This document shows, one piece after another, positions 41,932 to 52,534 of a stretch of DNA of 64,000 nucleotides. The notes under the pieces were generated by a model. The model had not been told where the DNA came from. It worked only from the letters and a program-made list of their open reading frames with translations, and searched no databases. How positions within the stretch are numbered: position 1 is the stretch's first letter; each line of letters opens with the position of its first letter. This DNA is from an uncultured Lachnospiraceae bacterium (GTDB taxonomy: Bacteria; Bacillota; Clostridia; Lachnospirales; Lachnospiraceae). Position numbers and translations under genes: made by a program. The stretch lies in NCBI GenBank assembly GCA_910586725.1, contig CAJUJL010000012.1, positions 3,557 through 67,556 on the forward strand. Direction: 5' to 3'.

Positions 41932-44136
41932 ATGAGAATTCTGCTTTTATTGAGAGGTTCCGCCGGATGCGGGAAAACAACATGGATTGAAAAGATGGGA
42001 TTAAAGGCCTATGCATTATCGGCAGACGACATCCGGCTTTTATGCCAGAGCCCGGTTTTACTGGCAGACGGAACAGAAAATATCAGTCAGAGCAATGACG
42101 GCGTCGTATGGAAAATACTGTTTCAGATTTTGGAAATTCGAATGCAGAAAGGCGAGTTTACCGTAATCGACGCCACCAATTCAAAAACGTCGGAAATCAA
42201 TCGTTATAAGGAGCTTAGCATGCAGTACCGTTACCGGATTTACTGCGTTGACTTTACGGATATTCCGATTGCAGAAGCAAAGAAAAGAAATGCGGAAAGG
42301 GCGATATACAAACGGGTATCGGAAGACATTATCGACCGCATGTACGCGAGATTTGCGACACAGAAAATTCCCTCCGGCGTAAAAGTGATAAAGCCGGAAG
42401 AGCTGGATACGATCTGGCTGAAAAAAGTGGATTTTTCCGGCTACAAAAGAATTCATCATATTGGAGACATCCACGGCTGCTATACGGTTTTACAGAAGTA
42501 CCTGGATCGTTTCGGCGGCATAAAAGAGGATGAAATGTATATTTTTACAGGCGACTACATTGACAGGGGAATTGAGAATGCAGAAGTAATTGAATTTCTT
42601 ATGTCTGTCAAAGACAGAAAAAACGTGCTTATGCTGGAGGGAAATCACGAGCGGTGGCTGTGGCTTTATGCAAATGATAAAACCGGAAATTCCAGAGAAT
42701 TTGAAACAGTCACAAGGCCCGTTCTGGATGAAGCGCGCATCTCCAAAAAGGAGCTGCGCCAGCTTTACCGAAAATTCGGGCAGTGCGCGTATTATCAGTA
42801 TGGAGAGCGTATTTTTCTTGTCACGCACGCCGGACTTAGCGCCATTCCAAAAAATCTTTCTTTTGTTGCGACGGAGCAGATGATCAAGGGAGTCGGAAGC
42901 TACGGCGATTTTGAAAAAATTGCAGAGACATTTTACGATACCACGCCGGAGAATTGTTACCAGATTCATGGGCATCGCAACACCAAGCAGGTTCCCATTG
43001 CGGTAAACGACAGAGTGTTCAATTTAGAAGGACAGGTAGAATATGGAGGATGTCTCAGGTGCGTCCAGGTGGACAAAGACGGCATACATGCCATCGAAAC
43101 GCAAAACGAAGTCTTTCAGCTTCCGGAAATCAAAAACAGACAGGAGCTAAACAGCCGTCCGGTGGAAGAAATTATTGCGGATCTGCGGGAAAACCGCTAT
43201 ATTCAGGAAAAGAAATTTGGAAATATTTCTTCCTTTAATTTTACCAGCCAGGCGTTTTATAACAAAATCTGGGATGCGCAGACAACCAAGGCCAGAGGCC
43301 TTTATCTGGATACAACGAAACATACGGTAGCTGCAAGGGCCTATGATAAGTTTTTTAATATCAACGAACGGCAGGAAACACAGTTTGACATGCTGCAATT
43401 TCAATTGCAGTTTCCCGTTACGGCTTATGTAAAGGAAAACGGCTTTCTTGGAATTGTAAGCTATAACGAATACGAAGACGATTTATTTGTGGCAAGCAAA
43501 TCTACAACCGACAGCCAGTATGCAAAATGGTTTCAGGAAATGCTTCATGCAAAAATTTCTCCGGAAAAGAAAGAGGAGCTGAAAGCGTATATCAAAGAGT
43601 ATGCGGTTTCGTTTGTGTTTGAATGCGTGGATATGGAGCATGATCCGCATATTATTGAATATCCGGAAAGCGGACTGTTTTTGCTGGACATTGTATCAAA
43701 CCAGATTGCATTCGCCAAATATGCCTATGACGACATGTGCCATATTGCGGGCAGATTTGGTTTTTCCCATAAAGAAAAAGCGGCGGAGCTTGCGGACTGG
43801 CAGGAATTTTATGACTGGTATTATGAGGTAATGGAAGAAGATTACGAATACAACGGCAGAATTGTCGAGGGATTTGTAGTGGAAGATGCGGCGGGATATA
43901 TGACGAAGCTGAAATTATCCTACTATAATTTCTGGAAATTTATGCGCAGCGTATCTCACGAAGCCATCCGGAAAGGATATATCAGAAAAACATCGGCGCT
44001 TACGACGCCGGAAGCCATTCAATATTACGACTGGGTAAAAAAGCTGCACGATCTGCCGGATAAAGAACGCGTTCCAAAAGACATCTGCACCCTGCGCAGG
44101 ATGTTTTATCGGGAGACAAAGAATGAAACCTATTGA
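41932..44136 (+). CDS. Three-domain RNA repair enzyme: polynucleotide kinase, 2',3'-phosphatase-like and T4 Rnl1-like RNA ligase
   Basis: A 734-residue cytosolic protein. Residues 1-165: P-loop kinase (RGSAGCGKTT, catalytic Asp in SADDIR at 32-33, VIDATN near 80). Residues 172-400: calcineurin-type phosphoesterase (GDIHG 178, GDYIDRG 207, GNHE 237, HAG 299, HGH 346). Residues 430-734: RNA ligase of the Rnl1 type, with the hallmark YDKFFNINE before motif I, Lys501 in VKENGF as the likely AMP-accepting lysine, FVFE (561-564, motif III), EGFVVE (646-651, motif IV) and KLK (659-661, motif V). All key residues are in place. It should heal and seal broken RNA ends, for example tRNA cut by an anticodon nuclease. 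The ATG at 41932 fits the kinase start and follows GAGGGTGA. No Hen1 methyltransferase or nuclease gene is adjacent. Substrate is inferred. Confidence 0.88.
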   Translation: MRILLLLRGSAGCGKTTWIEKMGLKAYALSADDIRLLCQSPVLLADGTENISQSNDGVVWKILFQILEIRMQKGEFTVIDATNSKTSEINRYKELSMQYRYRIYCVDFTDIPIAEAKKRNAERAIYKRVSEDIIDRMYARFATQKIPSGVKVIKPEELDTIWLKKVDFSGYKRIHHIGDIHGCYTVLQKYLDRFGGIKEDEMYIFTGDYIDRGIENAEVIEFLMSVKDRKNVLMLEGNHERWLWLYANDKTGNSREFETVTRPVLDEARISKKELRQLYRKFGQCAYYQYGERIFLVTHAGLSAIPKNLSFVATEQMIKGVGSYGDFEKIAETFYDTTPENCYQIHGHRNTKQVPIAVNDRVFNLEGQVEYGGCLRCVQVDKDGIHAIETQNEVFQLPEIKNRQELNSRPVEEIIADLRENRYIQEKKFGNISSFNFTSQAFYNKIWDAQTTKARGLYLDTTKHTVAARAYDKFFNINERQETQFDMLQFQLQFPVTAYVKENGFLGIVSYNEYEDDLFVASKSTTDSQYAKWFQEMLHAKISPEKKEELKAYIKEYAVSFVFECVDMEHDPHIIEYPESGLFLLDIVSNQIAFAKYAYDDMCHIAGRFGFSHKEKAAELADWQEFYDWYYEVMEEDYEYNGRIVEGFVVEDAAGYMTKLKLSYYNFWKFMRSVSHEAIRKGYIRKTSALTTPEAIQYYDWVKKLHDLPDKERVPKDICTLRRMFYRETKNETY

Positions 44137-44160
44137 CTTTTGGGCAGTATGTGCTAGAAT
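44133..44160 (+). promoter_or_regulatory. Promoter of ilvN-ilvC
   Basis: TTGACT (44133-44138), 16-base spacer, TAGAAT (44155-44160). The -35 overlaps the end of the RNA repair gene. The leader is only about 33 bases, too short for a T-box. Confidence 0.65.
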
Positions 44161-44199
44161 AATTTTCAGTGTGAGTGTGAAAAGAAGGAAGGTTTTCTT

Positions 44200-45745
<1,546 letters not shown>

Positions 45746-45794
45746 GGACAGATATTTAAGCGGATAACGGCCGTTACAGAGGCTGTGAAACGAG

Positions 45795-45820
45795 AGCGGG
45801 GGAACATACCCCCGCTTTTT
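45795..45820 (+). terminator. Intrinsic terminator after ilvC
   Basis: AGCGGGGG pairs with CCCCCGCT around a six-base loop, followed by TTTTTG. Confidence 0.9.
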
Positions 45821-45857
45821 GTTTTATCAATAAATTTGGTTTTGCAGGGCGGTTCCT

Positions 45858-45887
45858 AATCAAAAACGAATAAACGCCTGTTATAAT
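45858..45887 (+). promoter_or_regulatory. Probable regulator-dependent promoter of the response regulator gene
   Basis: AATCAAAAACGAATAAA (45858-45874) ends 7 bases before a perfect -10 TATAAT (45882-45887). The element replaces a usual -35. The same element, with one change, sits at the same distance before the -10 of the ABC permease operon at 48012. Confidence 0.6.
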
Positions 45888-45906
45888 TTCATTCAGAGGT
45901 GTGGAC

Positions 45907-46575
45907 ATGAAGAAAAAAATATTAATTATTGAAGATGAGGCGGCAATACAAAACATATTATCGGAACCGCTAACTTTTGCGGGCTACCAGGTGACGGCCG
46001 CGTCGGATGGGCTAAAGGGAATCCACGCATTTTGGAAACAGCGATTTGACCTTGTTTTATTGGACATTATGCTGCCGAAAATTGACGGATATACGGTATG
46101 CGAAATGATACGGCAGGAGTCGCGGGTTCCGATTATTCTTCTGACTGCGCTGGATTCGGAAGACGACCAGATCAAAGGCTTTGACAAGCTTGCGGACGAT
46201 TACATTACAAAGCCGTTTTCCATAAAGCTTCTCCTAAAGCGCGTGGAAGCTCTTTTGCGCCGGACGTCTCCGGACGCGGCGTCCGATATAATCCGTTATA
46301 AAGAAATCACGCTGAGCGAAACTGAGCGCAAAGTTACTGTTTTTGGAGACGAAGTGCCGCTTACCCATCTGGAATTTGACATTTTATCGCTCTTTCTGAA
46401 AAACACGGGACGCGTCTTTACGCGGGACGATCTGCTCAATCTCGTTTGGGGCTATGACTTTGCGGGAGATCAAAAAGGCGTAAACTTTCATATAATGAAT
46501 TTGCGGAAAAAATTAAATATTTCTTATATTGAAACAGTCAGGGGAGTGGGATACAGAATTGCGAAAGAAAATTAA
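45907..46575 (+). CDS. OmpR-family response regulator controlling the ABC exporter locus
   Basis: A 222-residue regulator: receiver domain with acidic pocket IIEDEAA, phospho-acceptor Asp53 in LLDIMLPKIDGY, LTALD and ITKPFS; winged-helix output domain (LTHLEFDILSLFLKNTGRVFTRDDLLNLVWGY). I chose the ATG at 45907 with AGAGGTG 6 bases before; the GTG at 45901 is less likely. It overlaps its histidine kinase by 17 bases. The twin promoter elements at 45858 and 48012 suggest that it activates itself and the ABC genes. Confidence 0.93.
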   Translation: MKKKILIIEDEAAIQNILSEPLTFAGYQVTAASDGLKGIHAFWKQRFDLVLLDIMLPKIDGYTVCEMIRQESRVPIILLTALDSEDDQIKGFDKLADDYITKPFSIKLLLKRVEALLRRTSPDAASDIIRYKEITLSETERKVTVFGDEVPLTHLEFDILSLFLKNTGRVFTRDDLLNLVWGYDFAGDQKGVNFHIMNLRKKLNISYIETVRGVGYRIAKEN

Positions 46576-47935
46576 AAACAGCCTGAGCGTAAAAGTGTTT
46601 TTATGGGTTTTTTCAGCTCTGATGTTTTGCAGTATGCTGATTTACGGAATTGTGCTGACCGTTTTGCCCAGGCAATATCAGGCCGCGTCAGATAAGCGGC
46701 TGGATTCTAACATAGAAGCCCTTGTTGTAACGCTTGAGAAGATGCGTTATGAAGAAGCGGTAGATGAAATTTATAACTTCTGTATTCAAAACAATTCAGC
46801 GGCAGTCCTAAACGGCGAAAAAGGCGCTTTGAGCTTTGGTGAAATTGAGAAAACAGAGGATTTGACGGCAATGGTCTCAAGCGTTGCCGTTGCCGTTACT
46901 TTGGCGGAAGACGATACGGAATATATGCTTGTCATTTCTTCGTTATCGCAGACGGCCGATGCCATCCTCATTCTTATGCTTCGTTTTTTGCCCGCCGTCC
47001 TTGCAACGATTCTGCTGCTGTCATTTTTCAGCGCTTTCATCTGCAGCAGGGCAATTGTAGGGCCGATTGCCAAAATCAGCCAGATTTCCAGGCGCATGAC
47101 GTCGCTTGACATGACCTGGAAATGCGATATAAAAAGCAACGATGAAATTGGCGTACTTGCGTCCAGCCTGAATACCATGGCAAACCGGCTGCAGAAAACA
47201 ATGGAAGAATTAAAAGACGCCAACCGTCAGCTGACCGTCGATGTAGAAAAATTCAAGATGCTGGAGGAAGAGAAGAGGAACTTTTTTGCGGCCGTATCCC
47301 ACGAGCTGAAAACGCCGCTTACGATATTAAAAGGACAAATAGAAAATATGATTTGGGGATACGGCGATTATCAAAATCATGAAAAATATCTGCCCGAAGC
47401 GTTAAAATCCGCGGAAGATATTGAGCGTCTTGTCAGAGAAATTATTGCCATCTCCAAAATGGAAAGTATGGATTTGCAGGGTTCTTTGCAGGAGGTTTCG
47501 CTCAGACAATTGACAGAAGACGCCGAGCGGGCCATTTTGCCGCTTGCGCGCGAAAAACAGATGCAGATCTGCACAAGTATCGATACCGATCCGCTGCTGT
47601 CTGTCAATCCCGGTCTTTTTCAAAAAGCATTGTCGAATATTATGGGAAATGCCGTCCGGCATTCTCCGCGCGGCGAAACGATTTTCATTTCTCTGCAGTC
47701 GGGTCAGAATGGAGACGCCCTTGTAATCGAAAATACGGGAGCCTGGATTCCAAAAGACGACCTGCCGCATCTGTTTACGCCCTTTTACCGGACAGATAAA
47801 TCACGGGCCAAGGCTACCGGCGGCAGCGGACTTGGACTCTATATTGTCAAAACGATTTTGGATTTGCATCACATGACTTATGGCATCGAAAATACGAAGC
47901 GGGGCGTGGCTTTCTTTCTGTATCTCAATGAATGA
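46559..47935 (+). CDS. Sensor histidine kinase, partner of the ABC-locus regulator
   Basis: A 458-residue membrane kinase. The first helix (VFLWVFSALMFCSMLIYGIVL), an outer sensor of about 115 residues and the second helix (LPAVLATILLLSFFSAFIC) lead to HAMP (AIVGPIAKISQISRRM), HisKA with His248 in VSHELKTPLT and HATPase (LSNIMGNAVRHS, GSGLGLYIVK). All boxes are present. The start is a TTG at 46559, inside the end of the regulator gene; GGGGAG lies 12 bases upstream. It ends at a strong terminator, so the ABC genes are transcribed separately. Confidence 0.9.
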   Translation: MRKKIKNSLSVKVFLWVFSALMFCSMLIYGIVLTVLPRQYQAASDKRLDSNIEALVVTLEKMRYEEAVDEIYNFCIQNNSAAVLNGEKGALSFGEIEKTEDLTAMVSSVAVAVTLAEDDTEYMLVISSLSQTADAILILMLRFLPAVLATILLLSFFSAFICSRAIVGPIAKISQISRRMTSLDMTWKCDIKSNDEIGVLASSLNTMANRLQKTMEELKDANRQLTVDVEKFKMLEEEKRNFFAAVSHELKTPLTILKGQIENMIWGYGDYQNHEKYLPEALKSAEDIERLVREIIAISKMESMDLQGSLQEVSLRQLTEDAERAILPLAREKQMQICTSIDTDPLLSVNPGLFQKALSNIMGNAVRHSPRGETIFISLQSGQNGDALVIENTGAWIPKDDLPHLFTPFYRTDKSRAKATGGSGLGLYIVKTILDLHHMTYGIENTKRGVAFFLYLNE

Positions 47936-47937
47936 TT

Positions 47938-47989
47938 CCCCGGCAGACAACGAGACGCGCGTTCTTTTGTCTGCCGGGGGTATTTTTTT
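47938..47989 (+). terminator. Intrinsic terminator between kinase and ABC genes
   Basis: CCCCGGCAGACAA pairs with TTGTCTGCCGGGG (13 bp), followed by seven T. It splits the locus into two transcripts. Confidence 0.9.
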
Positions 47990-48011
47990 CATCAAATCTT
48001 GATAAAAATCA

Positions 48012-48041
48012 AATCAAAAACAAATAAAGGGGCCGTATGAT
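48012..48041 (+). promoter_or_regulatory. Probable regulator-dependent promoter of the ABC exporter operon
   Basis: AATCAAAAACAAATAAA (48012-48028) ends 7 bases before TATGAT (48036-48041). Sixteen of 17 bases, and the spacing, equal the element before the response regulator gene. Confidence 0.6.
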
Positions 48042-48060
48042 AAACGGGAAAAGGAGTTGA

Positions 48061-49431
48061 ATGAGAAAGATGAATCCTATGTATAGAGCCATGCTTTTTG
48101 TATGGCGCAAAAAAGGAAAAACGGCAAGCCTGTTTCTGACAATATTTGTCATAGCGGTCTTTCTGGTTTCGTGCTTTGGCGTTTTGCATGCGTCAAAGCG
48201 GTTGTCAAAAGACATTCGGACATCTCTTGGAGCGGCGTTTTATATACGGGCGAACACAACCGTGTCGACGAATGAAAACGGCCAGACAGAGGTAACGGAA
48301 AACGAGGTTCATATGACGCAAAAGGAAATCGATGAGGTAATGCGGACGGGTGAAATCAAATACTGCAATCCCATCAATTACGGTTTTGCAAAGAGCGATG
48401 CAATCGAGTTTATTCCGGGTGAAAAACATACCAAAGAAAGCAGCATGGGAAAAGTAACCGCGCTTCGGTTTTCTGCGCTTGCGCCCGATTTTGCGGAGGA
48501 GGCCGCCGTTTTGACAAGAGGAACGCATATTACCGACGCCGATACGGGAAAAATTTTGCTGAGCGAACCGTTAGCAGACGCCAATCATCTTTCGGTCGGA
48601 GACGTCCTGATGCTGACTCACGCAGAACTTGGAAAAGAAGATGGCGCGTACACAGATGAAATACCTGTGAAGACAGCTTATGCCAAAGTGGAGGTATCCG
48701 GAATCTATCAATGGAATACAAAGAGCGGATCGGAGAAACCAACGGCGACTCTTGCTGAAAATGAGATTTATGCGAGCCTTGATGTCTTAAATGAGCTGGG
48801 CGAGAGCGAGCGCGGCATATATACGGGAGAAGTTGGTTTTTACATTACGGATCCTGAAAAATTAAGCGGCATTACCCACAGCGTCCGGCAATTGCAGTCG
48901 ATTGACTGGACCACCCATTTTATCCGTACCAATGATTTTCAATATCGTAAAATAGCCGACCGGCTGGCTTCTCTTGGAGATTTGGTAAAAATCCTGCTTG
49001 TCCTTGCGTCTGTTTTCAGCGCGGCGTTTCTGACTTTGCTGTTTCTTTTGCGTATGCGCGGGCGCATGCAGGAAGCCGGAATTTTGCTTGCGGCGGGAAT
49101 TCCAAAGGGACAAATCGCGGCGGGATTTTTGTTGGAGGCGTTATCGGTGACGATATTTGCGCTGCTGGTATCGTATTTCGTTTCTTATGGCGCGGCGGAT
49201 GTTTGGGGCCGTCGCCTGTTTGACGGATTGCAGCCGCATCTGATCGACGGGAAAACGCTTTCGGCAGGCGGAACGGGCGGCGTACCAATCGAAAATTATC
49301 TGAAGCTAAGCGTCACGGAAACCTTGCTGCTTTACCTGTGCCAGATGCTTGTAGTGACGGCTTCGTCTTTGGTATCGTCCATTTTGATTCTGCGGCTGAA
49401 GCCGAAAGAAATATTATCCAGAATGAGCTAG
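48061..49431 (+). CDS. FtsX/MacB-type ABC transporter permease (first)
   Basis: A 456-residue permease. One N-terminal helix (TASLFLTIFVIAVFLVSCFG), a large outer domain of about 250 residues and three C-terminal helices (LVKILLVLASVFSAAFLTLLFLL; ILLAAGIPKGQIAAGFLLEALSVTIFALLVSYF; LLLYLCQMLVVTASSLVSSILIL) give the MacB-like pattern. Such type VII systems export or sense peptides at the membrane. AAAGGAG lies 4 bases before the ATG at 48061. It forms an operon with a second permease (12-base gap) and an ATPase. The final KPKEILSRM is shared with its partner. Confidence 0.88.
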   Translation: MRKMNPMYRAMLFVWRKKGKTASLFLTIFVIAVFLVSCFGVLHASKRLSKDIRTSLGAAFYIRANTTVSTNENGQTEVTENEVHMTQKEIDEVMRTGEIKYCNPINYGFAKSDAIEFIPGEKHTKESSMGKVTALRFSALAPDFAEEAAVLTRGTHITDADTGKILLSEPLADANHLSVGDVLMLTHAELGKEDGAYTDEIPVKTAYAKVEVSGIYQWNTKSGSEKPTATLAENEIYASLDVLNELGESERGIYTGEVGFYITDPEKLSGITHSVRQLQSIDWTTHFIRTNDFQYRKIADRLASLGDLVKILLVLASVFSAAFLTLLFLLRMRGRMQEAGILLAAGIPKGQIAAGFLLEALSVTIFALLVSYFVSYGAADVWGRRLFDGLQPHLIDGKTLSAGGTGGVPIENYLKLSVTETLLLYLCQMLVVTASSLVSSILILRLKPKEILSRMS

Positions 49432-49443
49432 GAGGAGGTTGCA

Positions 49444-50751
49444 ATGGGATTTATCAAAAGAGCCGGGCTTTATTGTTTCCGGCAGCGGTTAAAGACGATG
49501 ATATTATTTCTGGTACTGACGCTGATTGCCGTATGTATGCTGACCGCAATAGCCATTCGCGACGCGGCGAATGAAACGACGGCAGATATGAGGACGGCCA
49601 TCGGTGGAAAAATCATACTTGAGATTGACACGGAGGGCCACATGGGAAGCGCGCAGGAATATGAATGGGGAACTGCGTCTGTTTATAATGGCGATCAGAT
49701 TACGCAGGAGATCGTTGACGCCATTCAAAAGGTTGACGGCGTTACCGGTTATAATGTGGAGGAAGCGGCGGGTTATTACGGCGCGGGCGTAAATTTTAAA
49801 TACCTGCCGACGCCTTATGGATTGAGTTATACGCCATACGGAGAATCGTCGAGCTATACGGTAACACTGTCATCGGAAAAATGCAAAGCCTTCTTAAGCG
49901 GCAAATACAATCTGGTAGACGGCAGACATATTACGCCTGACGATGAATATGCCTGTCTGATTTCAAAAGAGCTTGCCGACTATAACCAGTTGGCCGTCGG
50001 AGATAAAGCGCAGATGTATTCTCTGGATTCGGACTCGGTAGCGGAATTTACAATTGTGGGGATTTTTGACGGTACAAAAGGCGCATCCAAAGAGGCTTAT
50101 ACGGCCAGCGATATTCCCGGAAACCTGGGGTATATTGATTATGCGTCTCTGCGGGATATTTTTAAAGATATGTTTGACGAAGATTTCTACCAGTATCTGA
50201 CGATTTTTGTAGAAGACCCTGCCGGCGTCAAAAATGTCTACGATAAGATTTCCGCTTTGCCGGAGTTACAGGGAAAAACCCTGAAGCTTACGATAGATAC
50301 GGATGAGTACGACGACGTATCCAGTCCGCTGGAGTCTTTGCGGCAGTTGGTGCGTACGGCGATTGTTATTGTTTCGGTTGTCAGCGCTTTGATTCTGACC
50401 CTGCTTTTAACCATCTGGATTCGGGGGCGCAAAAAAGAAATCGGCATTTTGCTTTCCATTGGAACAGGAAAAGAAAATGTCCTTTTGCAGATGTTTACGG
50501 AAACTTTTGCCGTGGCTATGCTTTCGTTTGCAGCGGCAATTCCGTTTGGCAATCTGACGGCAAAAAAAGCGGGCGCGTATTTGGCGTCTCAGGCTGCAGA
50601 GGGAGCGGCCAGCCTCCATGTGCAGATGGACGCCGTTTATTTCGTCCATTTTTATCTGATTGGCATTTTGCTGATTACGGTATCGGTTGTTGCTTCGGCG
50701 TGGACAGTTCTTTGCCTGAAACCAAAAGATATTCTTACGAAAATGAGTTAG
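49444..50751 (+). CDS. FtsX/MacB-type ABC transporter permease (second)
   Basis: A 435-residue paralogue of the preceding permease with the same layout: N-terminal helix (MILFLVLTLIAVCMLTAIAI), outer domain of 250 residues rich in Tyr, Gly and Asp, and three C-terminal helices (AIVIVSVVSALILTLLLTIWI and following), ending LKPKDILTKM. The two permeases should form a heterodimer. AGGAGG precedes the ATG. It is followed after 12 bases by the ATPase. Confidence 0.88.
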   Translation: MGFIKRAGLYCFRQRLKTMILFLVLTLIAVCMLTAIAIRDAANETTADMRTAIGGKIILEIDTEGHMGSAQEYEWGTASVYNGDQITQEIVDAIQKVDGVTGYNVEEAAGYYGAGVNFKYLPTPYGLSYTPYGESSSYTVTLSSEKCKAFLSGKYNLVDGRHITPDDEYACLISKELADYNQLAVGDKAQMYSLDSDSVAEFTIVGIFDGTKGASKEAYTASDIPGNLGYIDYASLRDIFKDMFDEDFYQYLTIFVEDPAGVKNVYDKISALPELQGKTLKLTIDTDEYDDVSSPLESLRQLVRTAIVIVSVVSALILTLLLTIWIRGRKKEIGILLSIGTGKENVLLQMFTETFAVAMLSFAAAIPFGNLTAKKAGAYLASQAAEGAASLHVQMDAVYFVHFYLIGILLITVSVVASAWTVLCLKPKDILTKMS

Positions 50752-50763
50752 GAGGCTGTCAAA

Positions 50764-51396
50764 ATGAGTATAATGAAAATCTGTCAGGTTACCTGTTTTT
50801 ATGACAAAAGCAGAATGGTTCTGGACCATATATCCGCCGAATTTGAGGCGGGAAAAATTTATGCGATTCTCGGCCCGTCCGGATGCGGGAAGACGACGCT
50901 TCTTTCCCTGCTGGGAGGGTTGGACAGCCCCGTGGGCGGGCAGGTGTTGTTTCAGGGAGAAGACATTGAGAAAAAAGGGCTCGCATGGCATCGAAAGCAC
51001 AATGCGGCTTTTATTTTTCAAAATTATAACCTGATTGATTATATGACGCCCGCAGAAAATGTGGCATTGACTTCGAAACTGCCGCCGCTGTCCATTCTGG
51101 AGCGTTTGGGCATTACAAAAGAAGAAGCAAGGAGAAATGTTTTAAAGCTCTCCGGCGGGCAGCAGCAGCGCGTAGCCATTGCACGCGCGCTCGCGTCCGA
51201 TGCGGGCGTTATCTTAGCAGATGAACCGACAGGAAATCTGGATGAGGACACTGCGCTTGAGATTGCGGACATTTTAAAAGAATGCGCCCACCAGATGAAC
51301 AAATGCGTCATCGTCGCAACGCATGCAAACGAACTTGCCGCACAGGCTGATGTAGTATTGAAATTACGAAAAGGTAAACTGATAAGGGTTCCCTGA
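50764..51396 (+). CDS. ABC transporter ATP-binding protein (LolD/MacB type)
   Basis: A 210-residue ATPase: Walker A GPSGCGKTTL (residue about 38), Q-loop FIFQNYNL, signature LSGGQQQRVAIARAL, Walker B VILADEPTGNLD and switch His in IVATHANEL. It resembles the MacB/LolD class that powers FtsX-type permeases. AGGAGG lies 9 bases before the ATG. Last gene of the exporter operon, governed by the upstream two-component system. Confidence 0.95.
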   Translation: MSIMKICQVTCFYDKSRMVLDHISAEFEAGKIYAILGPSGCGKTTLLSLLGGLDSPVGGQVLFQGEDIEKKGLAWHRKHNAAFIFQNYNLIDYMTPAENVALTSKLPPLSILERLGITKEEARRNVLKLSGGQQQRVAIARALASDAGVILADEPTGNLDEDTALEIADILKECAHQMNKCVIVATHANELAAQADVVLKLRKGKLIRVP

Positions 51397-51500
51397 AAAG
51401 TTCCGATTGATTCAGCGGCAGTTTCCGGCTATAATGATTATAAGATAATGCATCTTTCTGGAATGGCTCTGCATTTCCGGCTGGATGGGAGGTTATGCCC

Positions 51501-52457
51501 GTGGATATGGATATAAAAAATGCGGTAGCTGCAGTGAATACGGATGCGCAGTATGATGAAAAGGCGAAACGCCTTTTGGGAAATAAAATTATTTTGTCGT
51601 ATATTCTTGTAAAAACGGTGGATGAGTTTTTTGGTATGATGCCGGAAGATGTAGTAGCGTATATTGAAAGTGAGCCGTTTGTCAGCAAAGTATTGGTGGA
51701 GCCAGGCCTGACAAATGTGGAAAGAGAAAAAGACGGACAGCGGATTGTTGGGCTAAATACGGAAAGCTCGGAAATAAACGAGGGACTGATCCGTTTTGAC
51801 ATTATCTTTTATGTACGTATGAAAGACGGAATTTCGCAGGTGATTGTCAATTTGGAAGCGCAGAAAGGCGCGCCGTCTGGCTATCATATTTTAAACAGGG
51901 CAGTTTTTTATGTCAGCCGCCTTATTTCGTCTCAGAAAGAAAGAGATTTCGTTAAGATGAATTATAATGACATCAGGCGTGTGTATTCCATTTGGGTATG
52001 TATGAACATGGACGAAAACAGCATGGCTTACGTGCATTTGACAAAAGAAAACATATTGGGCTCTTATCAGTGGGAGGGCGGACTTGACCTGCTGAACATT
52101 GTTATGATAGGAATAGCGGATGAACTTCCGGAGCATGATGATTCCTGTGAGCTGCATCGTCTGTTAAGCGCAGTATTGTCAATGGAGTTGTCTGTTGATG
52201 AAAAATTAAGGATTATGGAAAGGGAGTACGGCATTCCCTTAGATGATAAAATGAGAGAGGAAGTGGTCGCAATGTGTAACTTATCGCAGGGAATCAGGGA
52301 AAAAGGCAGGGCAGAAGGCGAAGCTAAAAGTGAAGCCAGATTTATTTTGAGTATGTACAAAAAGGGTTATTCATTAGAACAGATAGCAGACGTAGCAGGA
52401 AAAAGCACAGAGGAAGTAGAGGCTGTCATCAAGGGCAAGGAACCTGTGATGGCATAA
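51501..52457 (+). CDS. Rpn family / PD-(D/E)XK nuclease-like protein
   Basis: A 318-residue protein of the Rpn/transposase_31-like nuclease group. The core reads RFDIIFYVRMKDG then VIVNLEAQKG, fitting the D...(D/E)-x-(K/Q) nuclease pattern, followed by the helical SGYHILNRAVFYVSRLI. The end has the charged GRAEGEAKSEARFI repeat and a small helix-turn-helix-like tail (YSLEQIADVAGKSTEEVEAVI), as is usual in Clostridia members. Some Rpn proteins cut DNA and promote recombination. I chose the GTG at 51501, 8 bases after GGAGG; the ATG at 51495 is too close. It stands alone, with a terminator after it. Confidence 0.8.
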   Translation: MDMDIKNAVAAVNTDAQYDEKAKRLLGNKIILSYILVKTVDEFFGMMPEDVVAYIESEPFVSKVLVEPGLTNVEREKDGQRIVGLNTESSEINEGLIRFDIIFYVRMKDGISQVIVNLEAQKGAPSGYHILNRAVFYVSRLISSQKERDFVKMNYNDIRRVYSIWVCMNMDENSMAYVHLTKENILGSYQWEGGLDLLNIVMIGIADELPEHDDSCELHRLLSAVLSMELSVDEKLRIMEREYGIPLDDKMREEVVAMCNLSQGIREKGRAEGEAKSEARFILSMYKKGYSLEQIADVAGKSTEEVEAVIKGKEPVMA

Positions 52458-52478
52458 TCATTGCGATATTGCATATGG

Positions 52479-52534
52479 AAAAGCAGTGAACGCAGTTTTC
52501 GAATGGAACGAAAAACACGTTTCACTGCTTTTTT
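52479..52534. terminator. Bidirectional terminator between Rpn-type gene and LysR gene
   Basis: AAAAGCAGTGAA pairs with TTTCACTGCTTTT across an AT-rich inner loop, with T-tracts at both ends when read on either strand. Confidence 0.8.
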
